From NCBI GenBank assembly GCA_016783505.1, contig JADHWK010000022.1:1-34644 (forward strand): a stretch of DNA of 34,644 bases, written 5' to 3'. Positions 27,379 through 34,644 of the stretch are shown here, piece after piece. Both the position numbers and the translations under genes were made by a program. The DNA is from Candidatus Zhuqueibacterota bacterium. GTDB lineage: Bacteria > BS750m-G25. Position 1 is the stretch's first letter, and the number at the start of each line of letters is the position of its first letter. The notes beneath the pieces were generated by a model that searched no databases, had not been told where the DNA came from, and saw nothing but the letters and a program-made list of their open reading frames with translations.

Positions 27379-30300
27379 ATGGAAATTTATTCTACAAAGA
27401 GATCCCTCCTGTTGGGGATCTTTGTCCTTCTGTTTTTGCCTTATTCTGCATTTGCCGGGATTACCGGAAAGATTGCCGGTCGAATTACCGATGCTGACAA
27501 TGGTGAAGGGCTTCCAGGTGTAAATGTAATCATCGAAGGACTGGCGATAGGGGCGGCAACGGGTATTAATGGCTACTACGTAATCCTGAATGTCCCCCCC
27601 GGGACTTATACGCTCAAGGCTTTAATGATGGGTTATACGACTGTAACCACAACGCACGTCCGTGTCGTTATGGATCTTACCACAACCATTGACTTTCAGA
27701 TGCATTCAGAAGTATTGGACATTGGTGAAGTAACAGTCGTCGCCGAACGCCCAGTGGTTGCCCCCGATATTTCAGCCAGCCAGATGAATGTGGAAGCCAA
27801 GACGATAGAAAACCTGCCCGTTGTAAGTATTTCCGAGGTCGTTGAGCTTCAAGCTGGTATTGAAGCCGGCACTCAAGGACCGGTTATTCGTAGTGGTGGC
27901 CCTCATCAGACAGCATTTATTGTGGACGGATTCAAACTTAACGATGAGCGGTCCAACATCCCCTACACTGCTGTCAGCTTGAGTTCGGTTAAGGAAGTGC
28001 AGATACAGACCGGAGGATTTAACGCAGAATATGGTAACATGCGTTCAGGTGTCATCAATGTTGTCACTAAAGAAGGGGAACGCAATCGTTACGGTGGACG
28101 TGTTACCCTTCGTTATCGCCCCCCCGCCCCAAAACATTTCGGCCCTTCAGTCTATGATCCTGATACATATTTCACCCGTCCCTATATGGACCCTGCTGTC
28201 TGTTGGACTGGTACTGCAAATAGTGCTTGGGATTCATATACTCAACGTCAGTATCCGAGCTTTGAAGGCTGGAATGCGATCTCGGTGGCCACCTTGCAAG
28301 ACGCTGATCCAACAAATGACCTTACACCCGAAGGGGCAAAGCGCTTGTGGGAGTGGCAGCATCGTCGGCAGGGTGATATTGTAGACCCTGATTACACCGT
28401 TGATGTCGGTTTTGGGGGGCCAATCCCCTTTATCAGTGAAAAGCTTGGGAACCTACGATTCTACGCTTCCCATCGCACCGAACGGGATATGTTCATTTTC
28501 CCCCTTTCTCGTGATAGTTATAATGATAGTTTTACGCAGCTTAAACTTACTGCTAACATAAGTCCTATGATGAAATTGATTTTCACCGGGATGTATGGTG
28601 AAACCCATTCTGTTTCCCCGTATCAATGGAAAACTACTCCAACCGAACGAGTTCTAAGAACTCCCTATGAAGTTGCTGATTATGTAAGCAGCAGTTCCGG
28701 GAATAGTAACATATATATGCCCGGATGGTTTAGTCCTACCTTAATTAACCGGAATATTATCGGGCTAAAATTTAACCATGTGTTGAGTTCGAGAACATTT
28801 TATGAAATAATTGTTCAAAATAATATAAATAGATACAATACATTTAAAATGGCGGATCGTGATACGACAAAGAATAATGAGATTATTCCCGGCTATTATG
28901 TTGATGAGGCACCTTACGGTTATTGGGGATATGGTGTCACCGGTATTGATGGTATGAGGATAGGGGGATGGATGAATTTAGGTCGGGATTCAAGTGTGAT
29001 TAAAACAACTACTCTCCGCTTTGATTTCACAAGTCAATTAAATAATACTAATCAGTTCAAAACTGGTTTAGAAATTGTCTATAATGATTACGACATCAAG
29101 TCATCTACAGAAAATCCTTCCATGAGTACCTGGCGTCGAAAACAGGTCTATGAGATTTTTCCTTATAGAATTGGTGCCTATGTTCAGGATAAACTGGAAT
29201 TTCAAGGATTTATTGCCAACGTCGGCGTACGACTAGATTATTCCGATGCCAACTCCATGCGCTATCAATTGGACCCCTATGATGAATATTTCAGTCAGGG
29301 TTTTGGAGACTTAATAGAGCCAGAGGCACCCACCGAAGATGCGAAACCCAGTTTGAGTTTGAGTCCACGCCTCGGGGTTGCCCACCCCATTACCGTAAAT
29401 TCCAAGTTGTATTTCAACTACGGCCATTTTCGTCAAGAACCCGCTTCCTCTTACAGATTTCGGCTTCAGAGAGAAGCCAATGGCCTGGTAACGTCAATAG
29501 GAGACCCCAACCTTGAAACGGAAAAAACGGTGTCTTATGAATTAGGATACGAGCATGCGCTTTTCAATGATTATTTGCTCCACTTGGCAGCATATTATAA
29601 AGACGTTACAAATCAGCCTGGCTGGGTTTATTATCAAGACATCAAGAATGCGGTGCAGTATGATAGGGCTGCTAATAATAACTACGAAGACATCCGCGGA
29701 TTTGAGGTAACTTTGACTAAACGTGTTGGAAGCTGGATTGGCGGTTTTATCAATTATACGTATGATGTTCGGACATCCGGATATTTCGGTTTGACAAAAT
29801 ACTATGAGGATCCCCAGGAGCAGCGGGACTATTTGAGATTAAATCCCTATCAGGAAAAACCACATCCACAACCTTATGCTCGAGCAAATTTAGACTTGCA
29901 TACCCCCGACAATTTTGGTCCTGGGTGGTTAGGTTTTAAACCATTAGGTGATTGGAATTTGAATATTTTAACAAACTGGTCAGCCGGGACTTATACAACT
30001 TACAATCCGAATCAAATACCTGGATTGGTTGATAATGTTCAGTGGAAAGATAGACACAATATTGACTTGCGATTTTCAAAAAATATTAAGGTAAGTAAAT
30101 ACAATTTTCAATTCTTTTTGGATGTTACGAACGCTCTCAATAATAAATTCCTTAGCTATGCCGGTTTCTCAGATAACTATGATTATCTTGATTATATGGA
30201 ATCATTGCATTTCTCTTGGGAAGATGGAGTTGAACACGGTAACGATAGGGTGGGTGAATACCGTAAAGAGGGTGTTGATTATGAACCGTATGATCCCACC

Positions 30301-30432
30301 GATCCGACAAAAACCCGAGAAGATTTACAGAGGATATTAGATACCAAAGCCTATATTGATATGCCCAATTTAACCTATTTCACCTTTCTCAATCCGCGGG
30401 ATATTACATTCGGCATTAAAATATATTTCTAA
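27379..30432 (+). CDS. TonB-dependent outer-membrane receptor 3
   Basis: The 1017-residue product has its own distinct signal peptide (1-26, ending AFA), a carboxypeptidase-regulatory-like domain (GKIAGRITDADNGEGLPGVN, YYVILNVPPGTYTLKALMMG), a plug (FIVDGFKLNDERSNIPY, VQIQTGGFNAEYGNMRSGVI) and a barrel that ends in the terminal Phe of KIYF. It shares with receptors 1 and 2 the WNAIS..LQDADPTNDLTPE, FGGPIPFISEKLGNLRF, DEAPYGY and KAYIDMPNLTYFTFLNPRD blocks. Unlike the other two, its upstream region has neither the cdsA tail nor the conserved promoter, and no good ribosome site precedes the ATG. The partner gene starts 26 bases after the stop. Confidence 0.92.
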   Translation: MEIYSTKRSLLLGIFVLLFLPYSAFAGITGKIAGRITDADNGEGLPGVNVIIEGLAIGAATGINGYYVILNVPPGTYTLKALMMGYTTVTTTHVRVVMDLTTTIDFQMHSEVLDIGEVTVVAERPVVAPDISASQMNVEAKTIENLPVVSISEVVELQAGIEAGTQGPVIRSGGPHQTAFIVDGFKLNDERSNIPYTAVSLSSVKEVQIQTGGFNAEYGNMRSGVINVVTKEGERNRYGGRVTLRYRPPAPKHFGPSVYDPDTYFTRPYMDPAVCWTGTANSAWDSYTQRQYPSFEGWNAISVATLQDADPTNDLTPEGAKRLWEWQHRRQGDIVDPDYTVDVGFGGPIPFISEKLGNLRFYASHRTERDMFIFPLSRDSYNDSFTQLKLTANISPMMKLIFTGMYGETHSVSPYQWKTTPTERVLRTPYEVADYVSSSSGNSNIYMPGWFSPTLINRNIIGLKFNHVLSSRTFYEIIVQNNINRYNTFKMADRDTTKNNEIIPGYYVDEAPYGYWGYGVTGIDGMRIGGWMNLGRDSSVIKTTTLRFDFTSQLNNTNQFKTGLEIVYNDYDIKSSTENPSMSTWRRKQVYEIFPYRIGAYVQDKLEFQGFIANVGVRLDYSDANSMRYQLDPYDEYFSQGFGDLIEPEAPTEDAKPSLSLSPRLGVAHPITVNSKLYFNYGHFRQEPASSYRFRLQREANGLVTSIGDPNLETEKTVSYELGYEHALFNDYLLHLAAYYKDVTNQPGWVYYQDIKNAVQYDRAANNNYEDIRGFEVTLTKRVGSWIGGFINYTYDVRTSGYFGLTKYYEDPQEQRDYLRLNPYQEKPHPQPYARANLDLHTPDNFGPGWLGFKPLGDWNLNILTNWSAGTYTTYNPNQIPGLVDNVQWKDRHNIDLRFSKNIKVSKYNFQFFLDVTNALNNKFLSYAGFSDNYDYLDYMESLHFSWEDGVEHGNDRVGEYRKEGVDYEPYDPTDPTKTREDLQRILDTKAYIDMPNLTYFTFLNPRDITFGIKIYF

Positions 30433-30458
30433 TTTGCCTTAACCCTGGTAAAATATAA

Positions 30459-32579
30459 ATGATAGATAACCTAAAAAAGAATTTTGTATTGAAAGTTTTT
30501 TTTTGGCTCGGCATTGGGTTTTTGGTTTTTGGTCAATTTGTTCCGGTTTCTGCCCAGGTCGGCGAGACTGAAAAGAGATATATTCGAATCGGGTCTCTGC
30601 AGAGCCATTTTTCGGCTTATGGCTCAGAACGGGCCTGGAACAATGTGTATTATGAAGGGTTGAGATGGCCGGCTGATTATCCTTATCAGGATAATTCCGT
30701 TATTAAGCGCTCCTGGATAGCTGCCCAGGATTTCACCGATGCAGATGGACAGGACTGGAGTGTGTATGGAATCTATTTCGCCATGGGTTATGTTGGTCTA
30801 TCCTTATTTCCCATGGAGCTAAAACAGACGGCCAAATTTGAGCCGCCCACCGTCTATGTTGACGGTAAGAATTTAACCGCACCCTATGCCGACGACGTTG
30901 ATGAAATCAATCCGGATCAGATACCCGATCGGATCGTTACCAATGTGGTGAATACCTCGCTCGGTCTTACCATGACCCGGCGCATCTTAGCTTTCAGTCA
31001 GCAGTACCACGATAATTATTTTATTAAGGAATTTACGTTTACCAATACGGGTAATGTAGATTCTGACACATTAATCGAACTGAATGCACCGTTAACAGGG
31101 GTACGAATAGGCTGGGGTACTCGCTACAGCGTATCTCGCGAGGGCTCATTTAAAATAGGTGATGGACAATCCTGGGGTAAACATTCATGGGTTACCAGGC
31201 GTGGCGAGGATTACCCTGCCCATGCATCTGATATAATAACTGAACAAAATCCGATTGTGGAATGGCTTCGCTGCGGTTTTAGCTGGGCCGGACAGTCGGA
31301 AATCAATGCATTTGACAACATCGGTGCTCCTGATATTTCCGGCACTGGACGACTATGTGCGCCGCAGCATGTCGGCACCGTTTGTTTGCATATTGACAAG
31401 AGCGCAACCGATACGACCGATGACCCCTACCAGCCTGTTTTTTTGGGTTGGCATGCAGGCGACACCTATCCAAGTGTAGGTAATTTGCAAACGTCAGACG
31501 AAATTAATATGATTAAGTTATACGACATGTTAAGCGGATTTCCACATATGGGTTTAGGCGGTACCGATCGGATGGATGAAACGTATTTAGAATCCATAAC
31601 ACATAGATTAGATCCTTATACTATTCACAATGATGGTGGCGGAACAAATGTAATGATTTGTTACGGGCCTTTTGATTTGCAGCCGGGTGAAAGTATCACC
31701 ATCGTTGAAGCCGAAGGGATTTCCGGTATTTGTCGTGATTCCTGTTATTCAATTGGCGCAAAATGGCTTGCTGGTGTAGGACCCTTCCATTTACCAAAAG
31801 GCTATGACCCTTCAACAACTAATGATGCCGATTATTATAAAAATGCCTGGGTATATACAGGTAAAGATTCCATATTATTGACGTTTGGGAGGGCCAAACG
31901 CAATTTCGACATGGGCTACGATATTCCACAACCACCATTGCCTCCGCCCTTGTTCGATGTGAAATCAGGGGGTGATCGAATTAGTCTTTCATGGAGCCCA
32001 TCCGAAAGTGAAGATTACCCAGGTTTTGCAGGATATAAAATTTATCGGGCTCTCAGCAAACCAGATACTACACATGATGAAATAGCCACCTTAGGACCGG
32101 GTATTACCTCTTTCGATGATATGACAGCGGATCGCGGCAAAGCCTATTATTACTATATTGTTTCTTTTAACGATGGCTCTAACAACACTGCGGAGGAAGC
32201 AAATCCTGTTGGGCCTCTGTACAGTAGCCGATTTTATACCAAAACCACCGAACCCGCCTATTTGCGTCGTCAAGCTGGGGAATCGCTGTCAGATATTCGT
32301 GTGGTTCCGAACCCTTATAACATTAAAGCCCGTGATTTGCAGTATCCTGGCGAGCCGGACAAAATTATGTTTTTAGACATCCCTGCCTATTGTACTATTA
32401 AAATATTTACAGAACGGGGTGATTTAATTCAAACCATCGAACATACTGATGGCAGCGGAGATGAGGAATGGAATTCGATCACTTCATCCCGACAGGTGGT
32501 TGTCAGTGGTATTTATATCGCACATTTCGAAACGCCTGATGGCCAAAGCATCTATAGGAAATTTGTTATCATTCGATAA
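30459..32579 (+). CDS. Secreted receptor-partner protein 3
   Basis: The 706-residue product has a signal peptide (about 1-32, ending VSAQ) and the layout of partners 1 and 2: GSLQSHFSAYGSE, EFTFTNTGNVDSD, FGPFDL-type GPFDLQPGESITIVEAEGIS, WVYTGKDSILLTFGRAKRNF, a fibronectin-III-like domain (about 500-590) and the C-terminal module from VVPNPYNIKARDLQYPGEPD to RKFVIIR. The FFFQYR block of partners 1 and 2 is replaced here by VRIGWGTRYSVSREG. No PorV gene follows in this copy. No strong ribosome site is seen before ATG 30459, so its translation may depend on the receptor gene. Confidence 0.85.
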   Translation: MIDNLKKNFVLKVFFWLGIGFLVFGQFVPVSAQVGETEKRYIRIGSLQSHFSAYGSERAWNNVYYEGLRWPADYPYQDNSVIKRSWIAAQDFTDADGQDWSVYGIYFAMGYVGLSLFPMELKQTAKFEPPTVYVDGKNLTAPYADDVDEINPDQIPDRIVTNVVNTSLGLTMTRRILAFSQQYHDNYFIKEFTFTNTGNVDSDTLIELNAPLTGVRIGWGTRYSVSREGSFKIGDGQSWGKHSWVTRRGEDYPAHASDIITEQNPIVEWLRCGFSWAGQSEINAFDNIGAPDISGTGRLCAPQHVGTVCLHIDKSATDTTDDPYQPVFLGWHAGDTYPSVGNLQTSDEINMIKLYDMLSGFPHMGLGGTDRMDETYLESITHRLDPYTIHNDGGGTNVMICYGPFDLQPGESITIVEAEGISGICRDSCYSIGAKWLAGVGPFHLPKGYDPSTTNDADYYKNAWVYTGKDSILLTFGRAKRNFDMGYDIPQPPLPPPLFDVKSGGDRISLSWSPSESEDYPGFAGYKIYRALSKPDTTHDEIATLGPGITSFDDMTADRGKAYYYYIVSFNDGSNNTAEEANPVGPLYSSRFYTKTTEPAYLRRQAGESLSDIRVVPNPYNIKARDLQYPGEPDKIMFLDIPAYCTIKIFTERGDLIQTIEHTDGSGDEEWNSITSSRQVVVSGIYIAHFETPDGQSIYRKFVIIR

Positions 32580-32639
32580 TTTAAATTTAAGTTTTATACC
32601 GTTAACTCATTCAGTATTAGGATTTTTTTAATTTTTTAC

Positions 32640-32668
32640 TTGCATTTTAATTTTTTATTTATTAATTT
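32640..32668 (+). promoter_or_regulatory. Promoter of the final beta-propeller gene
   Basis: TTGCAT (32640-32645) is followed after exactly 17 bases by TAATTTAT (from 32663), the same downstream box and spacing as at 11769 and 18465. It lies about 180 bases before the ATG at 32852, leaving a leader that holds the ribosome-site repeats. Confidence 0.5.
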
Positions 32669-32672
32669 ATAT

Positions 32673-32860
32673 AAAAGGGGATGATATTGGAAGAACAAAA
32701 ATTATAGGTAATAAAAATGTCAAGAAAGGAGGTGATATTGGAATAATAGAAATTACTAGATAGTAGAATTATCAAGAAAGGAGGTGATATTGGAAGAACA
32801 AAAATTTCCGATTTTTATCCAACTAAAAGATTAAACAAAATGGAGGTAATAATGAAGAAA
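32673..32860 (+). repeat. Tandem copies of a ribosome-binding module
   Basis: Three direct copies of an approximately 51-52-base unit are seen: 32673-32706 (AAAAGGGGATGATATTGGAA), 32720-32755 and 32771-32805 (both AAGAAAGGAGGTGATATTGG). A fourth, diverged copy is the gene's own ribosome site and start region (TGGAGGTAATAATGAAGAA, 32841-32859). Copies 2 and 3 contain AAAGGAGGTGAT, the full complement of the usual 3' end of 16S rRNA. Each is followed by a TTG five bases downstream that could start a tiny peptide: MEEQKL (32687-32707), ME, and a 14-residue frame (32790-32834) ending six bases before the ATG at 32840. In copy 3 the frame starting at ATT is open into the downstream gene. Confidence 0.7.
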
Positions 32861-34162
32861 TTATTATTGGTTTTATTGGTTGCTGCCCTATTATCGGGTT
32901 CAGCAATGTCCCAGTGGACCTATGTGGAAGATTTTAAAACAGGTCCTAGCCCACATGGTCTTGTTGTTGATGGAAATGGTCGCATTTGGATAGGCTTCTA
33001 TGCTTATACAGATACGCTCGGTATGCCAGCAGACACCATTCCAGTAGCCCCTATCTACGTGTATGAACCAGATGGATCAGCCGCATCATTTTCGCCCATT
33101 ACATTTTTAACAGTTGGTGGTGTAACCGATACAATTGATACCTATTGCCGCGGGCTTTCGCTCGATAATAATGGCAATATCCTGTTTGTTGGTAATCAAG
33201 TCCTGTATCGGATAAACTATCAGACTGGTGAAGGGATGACTAAATATCTGTATCCTTATGCTTCTGGTTCACTCACCAGTGCGGGGTGTGATGACGAGGG
33301 TTATATCTACCTGACAAAGGTAGTTCCTGGTGGTGATCCTCTTGTCATTTTAGATGAGGATTTTGTGTTATACGGTTTCGTACTGGATAGTTGTTTTACT
33401 ATTCAGAGAGCTGTTGTCGTCACATCTACGGGGAATGATGTTTACGTGGGTAGGATTTATGGCGCAGGAGGTTTAGATGGTGTTCTACACTATCACAGCG
33501 ACAATGGGGCAGATGGTCCTTATGTAGCAGTTGATACATTATGGACAAGTATCTGGGGTCAGTGTGTAGACTGGGACAACAATGGTCTTTTGTGGGTAGG
33601 TTCTTACTGGGATGCTGGTGCTAATGACCTAAAAGGTTGGTACGCATTAGACCCCACACAGGATTATGCGATCATTGACACCATTGGGCATAGTGCAGGA
33701 GCTTTTGTTGCTGGAGAGGTGCCTGCAGGAGGTACATATTATTCGCCACGTCATGTAGCATGGAGCGCCGATGGCCTAACAATGTACACCAACGATTTTG
33801 ATGGTGGTGTCGTTAAGAAATGGACCAATTCTAGCCCGGCGCAACCAGGAGACCCTGCAATCATGTCAGTGGATGAACAAATTCTAAGGACTTTACCATT
33901 AGAATTCTCTCTCTGGCAGAACTATCCCAATCCCTTCAACCCGACGACGGCGATCCCATTTGACCTTTTAAAGAAAGGGTATGTCGAACTGAAGGTGTAT
34001 GACGTGATGGGTCGTGAGGTGATAACCCTTATCGGCAGACCAATGGTCGCCGGCCGCCATGAAGTCGTCTTTGATGGTTCTGACCGTTCATCAGGGGTGT
34101 ATTATTACCAGTTGAGAATGGGGAGATCTCAGGAAACGAAGAAAATGCTCCTCATTAAGTAG
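32852..34162 (+). CDS. Secreted beta-propeller protein with T9SS type A sorting domain
   Basis: The 436-residue product has a signal peptide (1-20, ending AMS), then propeller-like repeats (PHGLVVDGNGRIWIGFYAYT, CRGLSLDNNGNILFVGNQVL, SAGCDDEGYIYLTKV, CVDWDNNGLLWVGSYWDAG, RHVAWSADGLTMYTNDFDGG) like two-component-regulator or SMP-30 propellers. Residues about 350-436 are a T9SS type A domain with NYPNPFNPTT, VMGREVITLIG and SSGVYYYQLRMG, so the protein should be exported and anchored. The ATG at 32852 has GGAGG five bases upstream; the in-frame ATG at 32840 sits within that site. It occupies the place where loci 1 and 2 have PorV genes, but has its own promoter and leader, and a terminator follows. 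Confidence 0.87.
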   Translation: MKKLLLVLLVAALLSGSAMSQWTYVEDFKTGPSPHGLVVDGNGRIWIGFYAYTDTLGMPADTIPVAPIYVYEPDGSAASFSPITFLTVGGVTDTIDTYCRGLSLDNNGNILFVGNQVLYRINYQTGEGMTKYLYPYASGSLTSAGCDDEGYIYLTKVVPGGDPLVILDEDFVLYGFVLDSCFTIQRAVVVTSTGNDVYVGRIYGAGGLDGVLHYHSDNGADGPYVAVDTLWTSIWGQCVDWDNNGLLWVGSYWDAGANDLKGWYALDPTQDYAIIDTIGHSAGAFVAGEVPAGGTYYSPRHVAWSADGLTMYTNDFDGGVVKKWTNSSPAQPGDPAIMSVDEQILRTLPLEFSLWQNYPNPFNPTTAIPFDLLKKGYVELKVYDVMGREVITLIGRPMVAGRHEVVFDGSDRSSGVYYYQLRMGRSQETKKMLLIK

Positions 34163-34186
34163 CGGCCTGGTGAGCTCAGGGTTACG

Positions 34187-34224
34187 AAAAGCCTCGGTAG
34201 AAAAATTACCGGGGCTTTTTTATT
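34187..34224 (+). terminator. Rho-independent terminator closing the receptor cluster
   Basis: Arms AAAAGCCTCGGTA (34187-34199) and TACCGGGGCTTTT (34207-34219) pair with one mismatch around a GAAAAAT loop and continue into a T run. It is 25 bases beyond the stop of the propeller gene. Confidence 0.88.
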
Positions 34225-34284
34225 TTAACATCTCGGAATTTCTAAAACTTAATGAAATTATTAGTATTATTTAAACATTTCCAA

Positions 34285-34370
34285 ATGATGGAATATTGGA
34301 AGGTTGGGTGTACTCATTCATCCATTCTTCCACTCTTCCATTTATCCATCATTCCATTATTCCATTGGGG
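34285..34370. repeat. ATGGAATATTGGA / ATTCCATT inverted repeat region
   Basis: The left part (TGATGGAATATTGGAAGG) matches 7481-7493, and the right part is a run of CCATC/ATTCCA words that is roughly its reverse complement, so the region can fold on itself. A 64-codon frame across it is low-complexity and not credible as a gene. The rest of 34225-34516 holds only the promoter below. Confidence 0.45.
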
Positions 34371-34442
34371 CATAGCCCTTAAGTTCAAACAGGCTGTTGA
34401 TAAACAAAGGCCGGTCTTGGGGTCGCTTTTTTGTAAAAACAC

Positions 34443-34471
34443 TTGATTTAATCCAAAAGAATTGTTAATAT
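34443..34471 (+). promoter_or_regulatory. Probable promoter of the NhaC-family gene
   Basis: TTGATT (34443-34448) and TAATAT (34466-34471) are 17 bases apart, about 45 bases before the ATG at 34517. Confidence 0.5.
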
Positions 34472-34516
34472 TAAGAGAATTTTTTCTGTCACCAATATTT
34501 TTTGGTGTCCCTTCCT

Positions 34517-34644
34517 ATGAACGATGTTGGTTGGCTGTCGGTTCTCCCGCCCCTGTTGGCCATTGTCCTGGCCATCTGGAGTAAGCAGGTTTTCCTGTCC
34601 CTGTTTTTTGGCATCTGGATGGGATGGACCATCCTGGTGGGCTG
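34517..34644 (+). CDS. Na+/H+ antiporter NhaC family protein, N-terminal fragment
   Basis: Only 42 complete codons are in the window. They read MNDVGWLSVLPPLLAIVLAI followed by WSKQVFLSLFFGIWMGWTI, the typical start of NhaC-superfamily antiporters, which open with a WL-x-LLPPLLAIVLA-like helix and a second helix with LFLGIW. The family exchanges Na+ or organic ions for protons across the inner membrane. The ribosome site before the ATG is poor (CCCTTCCT). Substrate cannot be judged. Confidence 0.7.
   Translation, partial: MNDVGWLSVLPPLLAIVLAIWSKQVFLSLFFGIWMGWTILVG

Noticed and set aside
32728-32739. Fragment of a 16S rRNA gene, suggested by AAAGGAGGTGAT
   Set aside because: This is the complement of the 16S 3' end and only about 12 bases long; no other rRNA sequence surrounds it.
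32673-32805. CRISPR array
   Set aside because: The repeats are few, the 'spacers' are themselves similar, the unit contains a ribosome site, and no cas genes are present.
34252-34446. 64-codon plus-strand frame after the terminator
   Set aside because: Its middle is the ATTCCATT repeat region, it has no ribosome site, and the product is low-complexity.

Overview
The window reads as chromosomal DNA of a Gram-negative bacterium of the FCB (Fibrobacterota-Chlorobiota-Bacteroidota) superphylum, probably from a little-cultivated phylum; I cannot name it. Evidence: two secreted proteins end in a type IX secretion (T9SS) type A sorting domain with the NYPNPFN motif, two PorV/PorQ-family outer-membrane proteins are present, the TonB-dependent receptors begin with a carboxypeptidase-regulatory-like domain, and several promoters fit a TTG-N20-TAnnTT layout.

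Positions 1-11693 are mostly G-rich housekeeping genes: the 3' end of a radical SAM protein, guaB, a frameshifted CopG-type antitoxin remnant, rpsT (minus strand) diverging from a SIRT5-like sirtuin, a large TPR lipoprotein directly followed by pyrK, then pyrD, rlpA and cdsA. Between pyrD and rlpA lies a 905-codon secreted multidomain protein (putative NodB-like deacetylase, two golvesin-like domains, a HYDIN-like domain, T9SS signal).

Positions 11826-34162 hold three tandem, diverged copies of one gene pair: a TonB-dependent receptor of about 1020-1080 aa, then a secreted partner of about 700 aa with a fibronectin-III-like domain and a C-terminal module opening with VPNPYNI. Copy 1 adds a PorV/PorQ protein. 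Copy 2 adds a small lipoprotein, a PorV/PorQ protein and a TIG/beta-propeller lipoprotein. Copy 3 instead is followed by a beta-propeller protein with a canonical T9SS signal. The partner is not recognisably SusD, so this looks like an uncharacterised surface system, either for uptake or for export and anchoring of surface proteins, and is the main candidate for a new system here.

The noncoding DNA records the amplification. Between copies 1 and 2 is a chimeric scar in which the start of a porV-like gene runs in frame into a copy of the last codons of cdsA, followed by a copy of the receptor promoter and a 58-base perfect match over the signal-peptide region. The 559-bp gap before copy 3 has a chain of mutually exclusive hairpins and a GC-rich structured block. 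The last propeller gene is preceded by about three tandem copies of its own ribosome-binding region. A terminator closes the cluster, and an NhaC-family antiporter gene begins at the right edge.
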